From Acidimicrobiia bacterium (lineage in GTDB: Bacteria > Actinomycetota > Acidimicrobiia > Acidimicrobiales > Poriferisodalaceae): DNA of 44,519 nucleotides. The notes below the pieces were generated by a model, which had not been told where the DNA came from, searched no databases, and was given only the letters and a program-made list of their open reading frames with translations. The position numbers and the translations under genes were made by a program. Location of the stretch: the NCBI GenBank assembly GCA_022824805.1, contig JAJDZE010000150.1, forward strand, positions 1-44,519. Direction: 5' to 3'. Numbering within the stretch: position 1 is the stretch's first letter; every line of letters begins with the position of its first letter. This document shows positions 1-7,884 of the stretch, piece after piece.

Positions 1-419
1 GGCAAGGCCGTCACCGCCATGACCGCCCGCCACCGAAGCGAGGAGTTCCCCAAGTTCTTGAACCAGATCGACCGCGAGGTCCCCGACGGGCTCGACGTCC
101 ACATCGTGCTCGACAACGTGTCCACCCACAAGACGCCGACCATCAAACGCTGGCTCGTGCGCCACCCCCGCTTCCACCTGCACTTCACTCCCACCTACAG
201 CTCATGGATGAACCTCGTCGAGCGCTGGTTCTCAGAGCTCACCACCAAATGGCTCAAACGAGGCACCCACCTCTCCGTCTCCGAACTCCAGGAATCGATC
301 AGACACTGGATCGACACCTGGAACGACAACCCCCGACCGTTCGTGTGGCACAAGACCGCCGACGACATCTTCGACATCATGGCCGCAAATATGCAACAAA
401 TTACCCACTCAGGACACTA
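1..419 (+). mobile_element. Right end of an IS630-type insertion sequence
   Basis: IS630/Tc1 elements insert at TA and duplicate it. The transposase gene ends at 418-420, and the only sensible outer boundary is the TA at 418-419, with a right terminal repeat reading inward from the edge GTGTCCTGAGTGGG. The left end lies outside the window, so the inverted repeat and target duplication cannot be confirmed. The boundary is inferred from the tight junction with the neighbouring gene. Confidence 0.5.
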
Positions 420-420
420 G
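1..420 (+). CDS. IS630-family transposase, C-terminal part (5' end outside window)
   Basis: The reading frame is open from base 1, so the gene begins outside the window. The visible part is the second half of a DDE transposase catalytic domain. It has the strand carrying the second Asp (HIVLDNVSTHKT), the spacer with 'HFTPTYSSWMNLVERWF', which supplies the third acidic residue (Glu), and the usual 'W...WNDNPRPFVWHKTADDI' tail of IS630 transposases. Such enzymes cut and paste the element into TA dinucleotides. The stop TAG (418-420) sits in a CTAG that also gives the stop of the convergent phosphotransferase gene, so the right end of the element lies here. There is no sign of decay in the visible part. 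Confidence 0.9.
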   Translation, partial: GKAVTAMTARHRSEEFPKFLNQIDREVPDGLDVHIVLDNVSTHKTPTIKRWLVRHPRFHLHFTPTYSSWMNLVERWFSELTTKWLKRGTHLSVSELQESIRHWIDTWNDNPRPFVWHKTADDIFDIMAANMQQITHSGH

Positions 421-1430
421 TAGCCGAGTTCCGTAGCGGCGCGTTCGAGTGCCACGGTGACCGACCAGTGGGTGCGGGCCAGTCGCAGGTCGCTGTTGGA
501 ACCGTCGGCATACAAGCCGGCGGCGCTCATCCAGAACGCGGCGGAGCGCATGGCATAGAGCAGCTGGTAGTACGCGCAGCGCTCCTCGTCGATATCGATG
601 CCGGTGGCCTGCTGGTAACGCTCGAAGAACAGCTGCCGCGGCACCACGTTCGAGAGCAGCTCGGTGCCCTCCCGGTTGAGCTCGGTGAGCACATAGGCCA
701 CGTCGTACATCGGGTCGCCGATGACCTGCAGTTCCCAGTCGAGGACCGCCGACACCCGATCTTCGTGGATCAGCACATTCCCCGTCCGGTAGGCGCCGTG
801 CACGAGCGTGAACTGCTCCGTGACGGGTGCGTGGTGGCGCAGCCAGCCGATCAGGTCAGCGAGGATCGGGTGGCCGGGATGGCCGGAGTCATCGATGAGT
901 GCTTCCCACTTGGCGATCTCACGCAACGCGAAATCGGTGCCTCCCGAGGGCACACCCAGGAAGTCGAGACCTGCCGCCCGCCAGTCGACGTTGTGCACGG
1001 CAACGAGCGCGTCGGTGAAGCTGGCCGGCAGCACGCCCCTCCTGGCCGCTGCGGCGTAGTACTCGCGGCCGGCACGGCGCCACGGGCTCGGGCATTCGCC
1101 GGGCACCCGTTCCATCACGATGGCGGGCGCGCCGAGAGCCTCTGGGTCGGGTTCGTACCAGTACGCACGCGGGGCAGGCACATCGGTGTGTTCGAGGCAC
1201 TGCAGAACACCGAACTGCTCGCCGAGATCAGATTCCTGCCGCAGCAGGGCGTTACCGGGATCGCGTCTCAGGCAGAACGCCTGGCGCTGCTCGTCGGCGC
1301 CGTCGGACCACACGGCCTCGAACAGCCACGTCTCGTGCGACCAGCCCACAGCGATGCGCTCAGCGTCCCGGATGTGAACGGTACCGCTGGCGCCGAGGCG
1401 CTCACGCAGATAATCGCTGAGCGCTCCCAT
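417..1430 (-). CDS. Phosphotransferase (APH/ACAD10-like) family protein with altered catalytic loop
   Basis: This 337-residue protein has the aminoglycoside-phosphotransferase / acyl-CoA-dehydrogenase-10-like kinase fold. The N-lobe has 'AFCLRRDPGN' (ATP-binding Arg/Lys strand) and 'VMERVPGECP' (hinge), and the C-lobe has the metal-binding Asp in 'VLDWELQVIGDP'. The Brenner motif normally reads HGDxxxxN, but here it is HGAYRTGN: residue 213 (codon 792-794) is Ala instead of the catalytic Asp. It may be a pseudokinase or a dead copy. Start 1430 is chosen because 'MGALSDYLRERLG' begins the family's homology; a longer frame to 1568 would overlap the upstream gene. The stop lies exactly at the IS630 boundary, so the C-terminus may be clipped. 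Substrate unknown. Confidence 0.8.
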   Translation of the reverse strand: MGALSDYLRERLGASGTVHIRDAERIAVGWSHETWLFEAVWSDGADEQRQAFCLRRDPGNALLRQESDLGEQFGVLQCLEHTDVPAPRAYWYEPDPEALGAPAIVMERVPGECPSPWRRAGREYYAAAARRGVLPASFTDALVAVHNVDWRAAGLDFLGVPSGGTDFALREIAKWEALIDDSGHPGHPILADLIGWLRHHAPVTEQFTLVHGAYRTGNVLIHEDRVSAVLDWELQVIGDPMYDVAYVLTELNREGTELLSNVVPRQLFFERYQQATGIDIDEERCAYYQLLYAMRSAAFWMSAAGLYADGSNSDLRLARTHWSVTVALERAATELGY

Positions 1431-1518
1431 CAGGGTGCCTTCGCCCGACCGCGACCCCGATGTCGCCCCTGCGCTCACAAGGCAACCCTCATTCGCCCGC
1501 GGCGCCGTGTCCGTGGAC

Positions 1519-1947
1519 TCACTGGGCGACCTCCATGCGGCGGTCAATGTCGCGACGCAGCACCGCACGGATCTCGTCGAGTGCTGCGACCACAGGGTCC
1601 CTGTCGGGACCCCAGCGATAGAGCACCTCCACCAGCGGCGCCAGCGACGTCATGCACGGTTCGCCCCGCAGTCCGGCCAGTGCAGTGCGGACGTCTTCGG
1701 GTGCAACGGGTGACGACGTCTCCTCGCTTCCGATGATCTCCTCCAAGCGTGAGACCAGCGCTTCGACATCGGCAATCTCGGCGGCCCGGTGCCGCGCTCC
1801 CAGTGCAACCTCGCGTGCAAGTCGCTGCAGGATCACACCGGCCATGTGGGTCTGCGTACGCTGGTAGTCGTCATCGACGGCCGGCGCGATCTCGCGACGC
1901 ATCTGGCCGGCGAGGCGCTCGAGCCGCTCGTGGATCTCGAAGCTCAT
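1519..1947 (-). CDS. Hypothetical helical protein
   Basis: This is a 142-residue, mostly alpha-helical, charged protein with no signal peptide, membrane segment or recognised catalytic motif. The start at 1947 overlaps the stop of the upstream gene in an ATGA, so the two are translationally coupled. It sits between a CrtC-like protein and an APH-family phosphotransferase on the same strand, which suggests one transcription unit 2915-417. I recognise no family, and the function is unknown. Confidence 0.7.
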   Translation of the reverse strand: MSFEIHERLERLAGQMRREIAPAVDDDYQRTQTHMAGVILQRLAREVALGARHRAAEIADVEALVSRLEEIIGSEETSSPVAPEDVRTALAGLRGEPCMTSLAPLVEVLYRWGPDRDPVVAALDEIRAVLRRDIDRRMEVAQ

Positions 1948-2915
1948 CGGCGACTGCCGACCGTCCAGTCGCCGCTGCGCTTGGCTGCAGCGAAGCGGTG
2001 GGTGGGCCACATGTCCTGATCCTCGCCCCACCACTCGCCCACACCGTCGACCTCCCAGCGGATCAGGCTGTTGATGTCGATGAAGCTGTGGCGGTTGATG
2101 ACGATGCGGCTCACCGCGTTGCCGGTCGCCACGAAGCGCTCGCCGGCAGCGTCGACCGCATCGATGCGTATCTCGGAAATCCAGCCATCGGGGCTCCGGC
2201 GGACTGTGCGCTCACCGTCGACGAGGCTCGCCTGGGCATCGCCGTGCTGCACGAACCCGTACGCGACACGGTCGACCCCGTCGCGGGTGTTGGTGACCGC
2301 CAGGAATCCCGAGCCGTCATCGCCCGCGCCGGTGACGTATGCAGCTTGGCGGGGACGGTCCTCTGGCCGCCGGCCCCACGTTCGGTCGCGCATCGACCAG
2401 CAGTCGATGTCGATGTCCTCGCCGTGGAGCTGGATCCGGCCGGTGACCCGTCCGATCTGGTCGAAGTGCGCCGAGCGGCCGAACGTGGAGCCACCCGCCG
2501 TCAGCGGCCGCGGCGCCACGACGGCCTCGAAACGCAGATCGGCACTGAGGCGGCCAGGGTCGTCGTAGCCGAGCCGGTACGCCATGGTCGGGATCTCGGC
2601 GCGGACGCTGACGCCGTTGGGCAATGTCGCGTCCCGCAGGTCGAGCTCGGGCGGGAGATGCAGGGCTGTGAGATTGGAGCTGTAGGGCACCTCCCACGGC
2701 AGGTGCGCGGTGTCGTCCCACACCCAAGCCCCGCCCGAGATCGTGCCGATGTTGTGGCGAGCCAGCGTGTACAGCCAGCCTCCGAGCCGTCGCTCGCGTT
2801 GATGGAACGAGAACCAGGCCGTCTCGGTGAACCACCAGTCATCGCCCCGCAGATGAGCGTGAAAGCCGTCGTCCTCGGCAGTGAAGACCGGGGCCCCGCC
2901 AGATGCCTGACTCAT
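1944..2915 (-). CDS. CrtC-like / DUF7064-type beta-rich protein
   Basis: This 323-residue protein is rich in Trp and beta-strand-like segments, with 'RDRTWGRRP' and 'SMRDRTWG' in the middle and 'DQDMWP' near the end. This pattern is typical of lipocalin-related hydroxyneurosporene-synthase (CrtC)-like proteins that actinobacteria encode beside APH-family phosphotransferases. I recall these as the Pfam DUF7065/DUF7064 families, which I could not check. It has no signal peptide. It is the first gene of a three-gene minus-strand unit. A TACGCT box ends 7 bases before the ATG, so the message may be leaderless. The biochemical role is unknown; a hydrophobic or acyl substrate is only a guess. Confidence 0.65.
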   Translation of the reverse strand: MSQASGGAPVFTAEDDGFHAHLRGDDWWFTETAWFSFHQRERRLGGWLYTLARHNIGTISGGAWVWDDTAHLPWEVPYSSNLTALHLPPELDLRDATLPNGVSVRAEIPTMAYRLGYDDPGRLSADLRFEAVVAPRPLTAGGSTFGRSAHFDQIGRVTGRIQLHGEDIDIDCWSMRDRTWGRRPEDRPRQAAYVTGAGDDGSGFLAVTNTRDGVDRVAYGFVQHGDAQASLVDGERTVRRSPDGWISEIRIDAVDAAGERFVATGNAVSRIVINRHSFIDINSLIRWEVDGVGEWWGEDQDMWPTHRFAAAKRSGDWTVGSRR

Positions 2916-2991
2916 GAGGCGCAGCGTAGGCCCACGGGTGGCGTGAGTTCACACGCCGAGCGGCACAGAATCAAGAACCCAGTTGACGAGC

Positions 2992-3028
2992 GTTTTCAAT
3001 ATTTTTCATTTAATTCAGTTGATTTCAT
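2992..3028. promoter_or_regulatory. AT-rich patch in a divergent intergenic region
   Basis: In an otherwise GC-rich segment, 2992-3028 is almost entirely A/T (for example CAATATTTTTCATTTAATTC). It lies between divergently transcribed genes starting at 2915 (minus) and 3107 (plus). It is a plausible shared promoter or UP-like region, but no clear -35/-10 pair was identified on either strand. Confidence 0.3.
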
Positions 3029-3106
3029 CCGGCCGATCTGTTGATGTGGCCGCATGACACTTCCAACACAGGACATGCACGCGCTGCGCACGGCTGGAGC
3101 CGGATC

Positions 3107-3574
3107 GTGACGGCGGCCCACGTCTCGCTGCTCGCGGCAGGCGTCCCCAAGCCGATCTTCTACGCCTGGACTGCGATCTTCCTGGCCCTGTACATCGTGT
3201 GCCACATGCGCAATGTGCGCCGCCTTCGCCGGCTGGCCCGCGATACCGAGGCCAAGCTGCAGCGCCTCGAACAGCGCATGGACGACTACGAGCGCAGGGT
3301 CGATGCAGAGATGGCGCAGATGCGCGCCGAACTCGACGCCTACGGCGTGTGGAGCGACGCGAACGACCGCTTCTTCCACCACGGCCTCGTGGCTGTCTCG
3401 CACATGATCGGAGCGAGAGCGATGCCCGCACGCCGGGCGTGTGCCTCGGAGCGGCAGCGCAGTCGCGAGGGACGATCAACCCAGACTGCCTGGCGCCCCA
3501 AACCTGCCCGCGCTGCACACTCCGTTTCAGTCCGGCCCACCGCTCCGCGGGCGCAGCGCCGTTCCTGTGCTTGA
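3107..3574 (+). CDS. Small membrane-anchored coiled-coil protein, unknown
   Basis: The predicted product is 155 residues. The N-terminal part has one hydrophobic segment (about residues 14-31, 'IFYAWTAIFLALYIVCHM'), followed by a long charged helix with heptad-like spacing ('LQRLEQRMDDYERRVDAEM'). That predicts a single-pass protein with a cytoplasmic coiled coil. The GTG at 3107 is preferred over the upstream ATG at 3041 because GGAG lies 7 bases before it. The last 50 or so residues are Arg/Ala/Pro-rich and low in complexity, so the true C-terminus could be frameshifted. No family was recognised. Confidence 0.5.
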   Translation: MTAAHVSLLAAGVPKPIFYAWTAIFLALYIVCHMRNVRRLRRLARDTEAKLQRLEQRMDDYERRVDAEMAQMRAELDAYGVWSDANDRFFHHGLVAVSHMIGARAMPARRACASERQRSREGRSTQTAWRPKPARAAHSVSVRPTAPRAQRRSCA

Positions 3575-3587
3575 TTGCGTCAACGCG

Positions 3588-3593
3588 TACTGT
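3588..3593 (+). promoter_or_regulatory. -10 box (TACTGT) for a leaderless start of the dioxygenase operon
   Basis: TACTGT matches the actinobacterial TANNNT -10 consensus and ends exactly 6 bases before the ATG at 3600. This puts the expected transcription start on the start codon itself. No Shine-Dalgarno sequence precedes this ATG and no convincing -35 is visible. Confidence 0.4.
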
Positions 3594-3599
3594 TGACAC

Positions 3600-4475
3600 A
3601 TGGCCGAGCTTGCGCGTTTCACCCTGGACACACCAGACGAGGAGATCGTGGAGGTCGTGCGGATCGACGGCGGCGCGATCATCGAGGACGCCGTCGATGT
3701 CGACCTGCTGAACCGGCTCGAGGCCGAGCTGCGGCCATGGATCGACCGCACTCCGGGCGGGCTCGACAATTTCTCCGGTCAGAACACCACCCGCACCGGG
3801 GCGCTCGTCGCACGCTCGCCGGCGTGCCGTGAGCTGGTGATGCACTCCAAGGTCATCGACATGGCCAACCGGTTCCTCGGCCCCTACACCAACAAGATCC
3901 AGCTGCACCTCACCCAGGTCATCAACATCAAGCCCGGCCAAGGCACCCAGCCGCTGCACCGCGACCGGCTCGCATGGGGTGGCTACATCCCCGCCGAGAT
4001 CGACCCGCAGTTCAACACCATGTGGGCGCTCAGCGACTTCACGCCGGAGAACGGCGGCACCCGGATCGTCCCGGGCAGCCCAGGATGGGACGACGACCGC
4101 CGGGCTACCGATGACGAGAAGACCCAGGCTGCGATGGGTGCCGGCTCGGTGCTGCTGTACTCGGGCTCGGTGATCCACGGCGGGGGCGAGAATCGCTCCG
4201 ACGCCGACCGCACCGGCATCAACATCACCTACACGCTGGGCTGGCTGCGCACCGAGGAGAACATGTACCTGTCGTGCCCGCCCGAGGTCGCCAAGGACCT
4301 CGACCCCGAGCTGGCCGACCTGATGGGCTACTCAATGGGCAACTACGCACTGGGCTACTACTCCGACCCCGAGGGCATGCCCGGACCGGTCGACCTGCTC
4401 ACGCCCGAAATAGTGCTCGGCCGCAAGCCGACCTCGAAGCACGACAACTCGGGCTTGCTGGTCCCAGCGGAGTGA
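3600..4475 (+). CDS. Phytanoyl-CoA dioxygenase (PhyH) family Fe(II)/2-oxoglutarate oxygenase
   Basis: This 291-residue protein matches the PhyH family of non-haem iron oxygenases, which hydroxylate small molecules or acyl-CoAs using 2-oxoglutarate and O2. The metal triad is visible: H120 and D122 in 'PLHRDRLAW' and the distal H193 in 'VIHGGGENRS', with R204 placed to bind the 2-oxoglutarate carboxylate. The double-stranded beta-helix strands around 'MWALSDFTPENGGTRIVPGS' are typical. It is the first gene of a cassette; its stop overlaps the GTG of the PLP enzyme. The context (PLP phospho-lyase plus small-molecule kinase) suggests it hydroxylates an amine or amino acid that is then phosphorylated. 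The substrate is inferred, not shown. Confidence 0.9.
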   Translation: MAELARFTLDTPDEEIVEVVRIDGGAIIEDAVDVDLLNRLEAELRPWIDRTPGGLDNFSGQNTTRTGALVARSPACRELVMHSKVIDMANRFLGPYTNKIQLHLTQVINIKPGQGTQPLHRDRLAWGGYIPAEIDPQFNTMWALSDFTPENGGTRIVPGSPGWDDDRRATDDEKTQAAMGAGSVLLYSGSVIHGGGENRSDADRTGINITYTLGWLRTEENMYLSCPPEVAKDLDPELADLMGYSMGNYALGYYSDPEGMPGPVDLLTPEIVLGRKPTSKHDNSGLLVPAE

Positions 4476-5749
4476 GCGAGTCGCTCAGGGCACGCCGCGA
4501 TCAAGCGCTCGGCGCCGGCGCCCAGCTCTTCTATTCCGAGCCCTTGCACATCGTGCGGGGAGACGGCGTCGAGCTGTTCGACGCCGACGGCCGCCGCTAC
4601 ATCGACATGTACAACAACGTGCCCTGCGTGGGCCACGGCAACGCCCGGGTCGCCGAGGCGATGGCCTCCCAGCAGGCCACGCTCAACGTGCACAGCCGGT
4701 ACCTGCACGAGGGCATCGTGAGCTTCGCCGAGCGCCTGGTGGCGCTGCATCACGACGGCATCGACAGCGCTGTCATCAGCTGCACCGGCACCGAGGCCGT
4801 CGAGGTCGCCATGAACATGGCCCGCATCGCCACCGGTCGCCGAGGTGTCGTCGCCACCGACGCCACCTACCACGGCAACACCGAGGCGGTCATCGCGCTG
4901 CGGCAGGCGGCATCGCGGCCCAGCGATCATCCAGACGTCGCGACCTTCCCGTTTCCCCAGCAGTTACGGCCGATCCGGGAGGGACTCGATGAGCACGCGC
5001 TGGCCGACGCCTATCTCGACGAGCTGGCCGCCGCCATCGGGCGGCTGGAGTCCTCCGGTGCGGGCGTGGCGGCCATCATCCTGTGCTCGATCCAGGCCAA
5101 TGAGGGCCTGCCCGACATCCCCGGCAACTTCATGGCGCAGGCCGCGCGGCTGGCACGCGAGGCAGGAGGCCTCGTGATCGCCGACGAGGTGCAGGCTGGC
5201 TACTGCCGCACAGGCCGCTGGTGGGGATATGAGGTCACCGGCTTCGAGCCGGACATCGCGGTGATGGGCAAGCCCATGGGCAACGGGCTCCCCTTGGCGG
5301 CCACCGTCGCCAGCAAGCATTTGGTGGACCGTTTCCGTGCGGCCACCCGCTACTTCAACACCTACGGCGCCAGCCCGCTCCAAGCCGCAGTCGGCCACGC
5401 CGTCATCGACGAGATCGAGGATCGGGAGCTGGCCGCCAGCGTCACCGAGCTCGGCTACGGGCTGAAGGCTGCGCTGGCGGAACGGGCCGAGCGCTGCGAG
5501 TGGATGGCCGATGTCCGCGGCCACGGGATGTTCCTCGGCGTGGAGATGGTGTCTGGAGACGACCAGGCGCCCGATAGGGCACGAGCTGTCGAGTTCACCG
5601 ACAGGCTCAAAGACCACGGCATCCTCGCTTCGCACGCCGGCGCATTCGCCAACGTGCTCAAGGTGCGCCCGCCGCTCGTGCTGCAGCAGTCTCACGCAGC
5701 GGAGTTCCTGTCAGCTTTCGACGCGGTGCTGCACGAGCTCGATGGCTGA
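4472..5749 (+). CDS. Class III PLP enzyme, AGXT2L-type phospho-lyase-like aminotransferase
   Basis: This 425-residue, full-length class III (fold type I) PLP enzyme has the cofactor-binding Asp238 in 'LVIADEVQAGY' and the Schiff-base Lys267 in 'IAVMGKPMGNGLPLA'. Several stretches ('NNVPCVGHGN', 'NVHSRYLHEGIV', 'KPMGNGLPLA', 'YFNTYGASPLQAAVG') resemble the AGXT2L1/AGXT2L2 subfamily. Those enzymes eliminate phosphate and ammonia from O-phosphoethanolamine or 5-phosphohydroxylysine instead of transaminating. The start is GTG 4472, overlapping the previous stop in GTGA. It overlaps the following kinase gene by 8 bases. The neighbouring kinase supports a phospho-lyase role, but a plain omega-aminotransferase remains possible. 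Confidence 0.85.
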   Translation: MSESLRARRDQALGAGAQLFYSEPLHIVRGDGVELFDADGRRYIDMYNNVPCVGHGNARVAEAMASQQATLNVHSRYLHEGIVSFAERLVALHHDGIDSAVISCTGTEAVEVAMNMARIATGRRGVVATDATYHGNTEAVIALRQAASRPSDHPDVATFPFPQQLRPIREGLDEHALADAYLDELAAAIGRLESSGAGVAAIILCSIQANEGLPDIPGNFMAQAARLAREAGGLVIADEVQAGYCRTGRWWGYEVTGFEPDIAVMGKPMGNGLPLAATVASKHLVDRFRAATRYFNTYGASPLQAAVGHAVIDEIEDRELAASVTELGYGLKAALAERAERCEWMADVRGHGMFLGVEMVSGDDQAPDRARAVEFTDRLKDHGILASHAGAFANVLKVRPPLVLQQSHAAEFLSAFDAVLHELDG

Positions 5750-6758
5750 CCGGGCGGGTGCCCCGTACGAGACACCCGCTCGCACGGCCCTGCAGCAGTT
5801 CGGCATCGGATCGGCACGCTTGCAGCTCATCGGCATCAGCGAGAACGTCACATTCCGCGCAGACGACGACCGCTCGGGTCACTCCTACGTGCTGCGACTG
5901 CACCGGCCCGATTACCACACCCTCGAAGAACTCGACTCCGAGCGCGTGTGGCTCGAGGCTCTGCGCAGCAGCGGCATCTCGGTGCCGACACCGGTCGCGG
6001 CACCCGACGGCCGTTACTTCGTTGCGGTCGATGTCACCGAAGGCGAGACCCGGCAGGTCGGCCTGAATCTCTGGGCACCCGGCGAGATCGTCGGCGAGCT
6101 GCTCACCGCGCACGACAAGAGCCCCGATACAACCGGGCCGACCGAGATCGCCGAGCCATTCGCGCAGCTCGGCGGACTGATGGCGGCAATGCACAACCAG
6201 GCGGCTGGCTGGACGCCGCCGCCGTCATTCCGGCGCCATCGCTTGGATCTGGCCGGATTGCTCGGCGAGGCGCCCTTCTGGGGGCCGTTCTGGGAGAGTC
6301 CGGTGCTCGATGAGCGCGAACGGGAACTGCTGATCACGGCTCGCGACCACTGCCGCGAGCGGCTCCGCCGCTACGGGGAACCACGCCAGACCTTCAGCAT
6401 GATCCATGCCGATCTGCACCTCGCGAACCTGCTCACCCACCACGGGAAGCTGAGCGTGATCGACTTCGACGACGCCGGCTTCGGATGGCACCAGTACGAC
6501 ATCGCGGTGGCCATGTTCCACTCGCGCGATACGGCAGACTTCCGTGCCGCGCGGCGGGCGTTCCTGCACAGTTACCGGTCTGTGCGCCCGATCAGCGATG
6601 ACGACCTGGCGCTGGTGCCGATGTTCGAGCTCATCCGCGGCATGGCAATCCTCGGCTGGCGGGCCGACCGACCCGAAGTTCGGTGGCCCGACGGTCAGAT
6701 CGAGATGTTTCGCAGCGGCGTGGTCGCCGGTTGCGAGCGTCTGCTCGACGGGGGCTAG
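5742..6758 (+). CDS. Hydroxylysine-kinase-like / APH-family phosphotransferase
   Basis: This 338-residue kinase of the APH/choline-kinase superfamily has an intact catalytic loop, 'MIHADLHLANLL' (Asp224, Asn229), and the metal-binding Asp241 in 'VIDFDDAGFGW'. The 'FSMIHADLHLANLL...VIDFDDAGFGWHQYDI' region resembles the AGPHD1/HYKK (hydroxylysine kinase) and homoserine-kinase-II-like group. It begins inside the end of the PLP-enzyme gene (ATG 5742, upstream stop 5749). In other bacteria, kinases of this group sit beside or are fused to AGXT2L-type lyases. The predicted role is ATP- or GTP-dependent phosphorylation of the hydroxyl that the upstream oxygenase may install. The exact substrate is unknown. 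Confidence 0.85.
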   Translation: MADRAGAPYETPARTALQQFGIGSARLQLIGISENVTFRADDDRSGHSYVLRLHRPDYHTLEELDSERVWLEALRSSGISVPTPVAAPDGRYFVAVDVTEGETRQVGLNLWAPGEIVGELLTAHDKSPDTTGPTEIAEPFAQLGGLMAAMHNQAAGWTPPPSFRRHRLDLAGLLGEAPFWGPFWESPVLDERERELLITARDHCRERLRRYGEPRQTFSMIHADLHLANLLTHHGKLSVIDFDDAGFGWHQYDIAVAMFHSRDTADFRAARRAFLHSYRSVRPISDDDLALVPMFELIRGMAILGWRADRPEVRWPDGQIEMFRSGVVAGCERLLDGG

Positions 6759-6803
6759 CGTCGGCGGTTGCTGCGGTGGCGGGCCGGGGGCAGGAGAGGT
6801 GCC

Positions 6804-7874
6804 GTGTGGGAGATCACTGAGCCCGACCTCGCACCGATCGCCCTGGGAGCTGCGGTGCTGGGCACCGGCGGCGGAGGCAATCCCTATCTCGGGCGGCTCC
6901 GGGTGCTGCAGGTGATGCGCAACGGCGGTCGGGTGCGGGTCATCGAGCCCGACGAGATCGCCGACGACGATCTGCTGGTGGCGGTCGGCGGCATGGGCTC
7001 GCCGATGGTGAGCCACGAGAAGCTCGCCGGCGGCGACGAGGAGACCGTTGCCGCCCGGGCGCTCGAAGGTCACCTGGGCCGGAAGTTCGACGCGATCGCA
7101 CCGTTCGAGATGGGCGGCAGCAACTCGATGGTGCCGATGGTGGTCGCCGCAGCGATGGACATTCCCATCGTGAACGGCGACGGCATGGGCCGGGCCTTCC
7201 CCGAGTTGCAGATGATCACCTACCTCATCTACGGCGGCAGCCCCTACCCGGCCGCCATTGCCGATGAGCGCGGCAACCAGGTGATCATTTCCGACGTGCT
7301 CGATGCCAAGTGGCTCGAGCGCATCGCCCGGGCTGCGACTGTCGAGATGGGCGCGCACACCGGGCTGGCGTCGGCCGTGATGGACGGTGCGTATTGCCGC
7401 CGCTCGATCATCCCCGACACGCTGCGGCTGGCCAGCGAGATCGGCCATGCCGTGCACCGTGCGCGCGACGTGAAGGACGATCCCGCCGAGGCGATCCTGG
7501 GTGTCGCCGGAGGGAAGCGGTACCTGCGCGGCAAGGTCACCGATGTGCACCGCCGCAACGCAGCCGGATTCGCGAGAGGCCAGATGACCGTGGCTGGCAT
7601 CGGCGACGACGCAGGGCGCACCATCCGCATCGACTTCCAGAACGAGAACCTCGCCATCTACGAAGACGGCGAGCCCCAAGTGATGGTGCCCGATCTCATC
7701 ACGCTGGTCACGACCGATACGGGCGAGCCCATCACCACCGAGCTGCTGCGCTTCGGCGTGCGCGCCGATGTGCTGGTGCTGCCTGCGCCCGATTTGCTGC
7801 GCACACCCGAGGCACTGGCCGTTGTCGGCCCGCACGCCTTCGGCATCGACGCCGAGTACCAGCCCGCTGTTTGA
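6804..7874 (+). CDS. DUF917 (S-methyl-thiohydantoin desulfurase-like) family protein
   Basis: This 356-residue protein begins with 'LGAAVLGTGGGGNPYLG', the glycine-rich opening of DUF917 proteins, and contains 'EMGGSNSMVPMVVAA' and 'VNGDGMGRAFPELQM', all family hallmarks. Pfam now names the family after a thiohydantoin desulfurase; members usually neighbour hydantoinase/oxoprolinase genes. Start GTG 6804 is chosen because AGGAGAGG lies just upstream. It is the last gene of the plus-strand cassette and converges on the operon that carries a hydantoinase-type gene, so the two units may serve one pathway for a cyclic ureide or imidazole-derived compound. That link is inference. Confidence 0.85.
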   Translation: MWEITEPDLAPIALGAAVLGTGGGGNPYLGRLRVLQVMRNGGRVRVIEPDEIADDDLLVAVGGMGSPMVSHEKLAGGDEETVAARALEGHLGRKFDAIAPFEMGGSNSMVPMVVAAAMDIPIVNGDGMGRAFPELQMITYLIYGGSPYPAAIADERGNQVIISDVLDAKWLERIARAATVEMGAHTGLASAVMDGAYCRRSIIPDTLRLASEIGHAVHRARDVKDDPAEAILGVAGGKRYLRGKVTDVHRRNAAGFARGQMTVAGIGDDAGRTIRIDFQNENLAIYEDGEPQVMVPDLITLVTTDTGEPITTELLRFGVRADVLVLPAPDLLRTPEALAVVGPHAFGIDAEYQPAV

Positions 7875-7884
7875 AGAGTCACAA

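Noticed and set aside
204-1736. Long plus-strand open frame opposite the phosphotransferase and its neighbour
   Set aside because: Composition is His/Arg/Pro-rich without homology, and the opposite strand carries recognisable family motifs; it is a GC-rich shadow.
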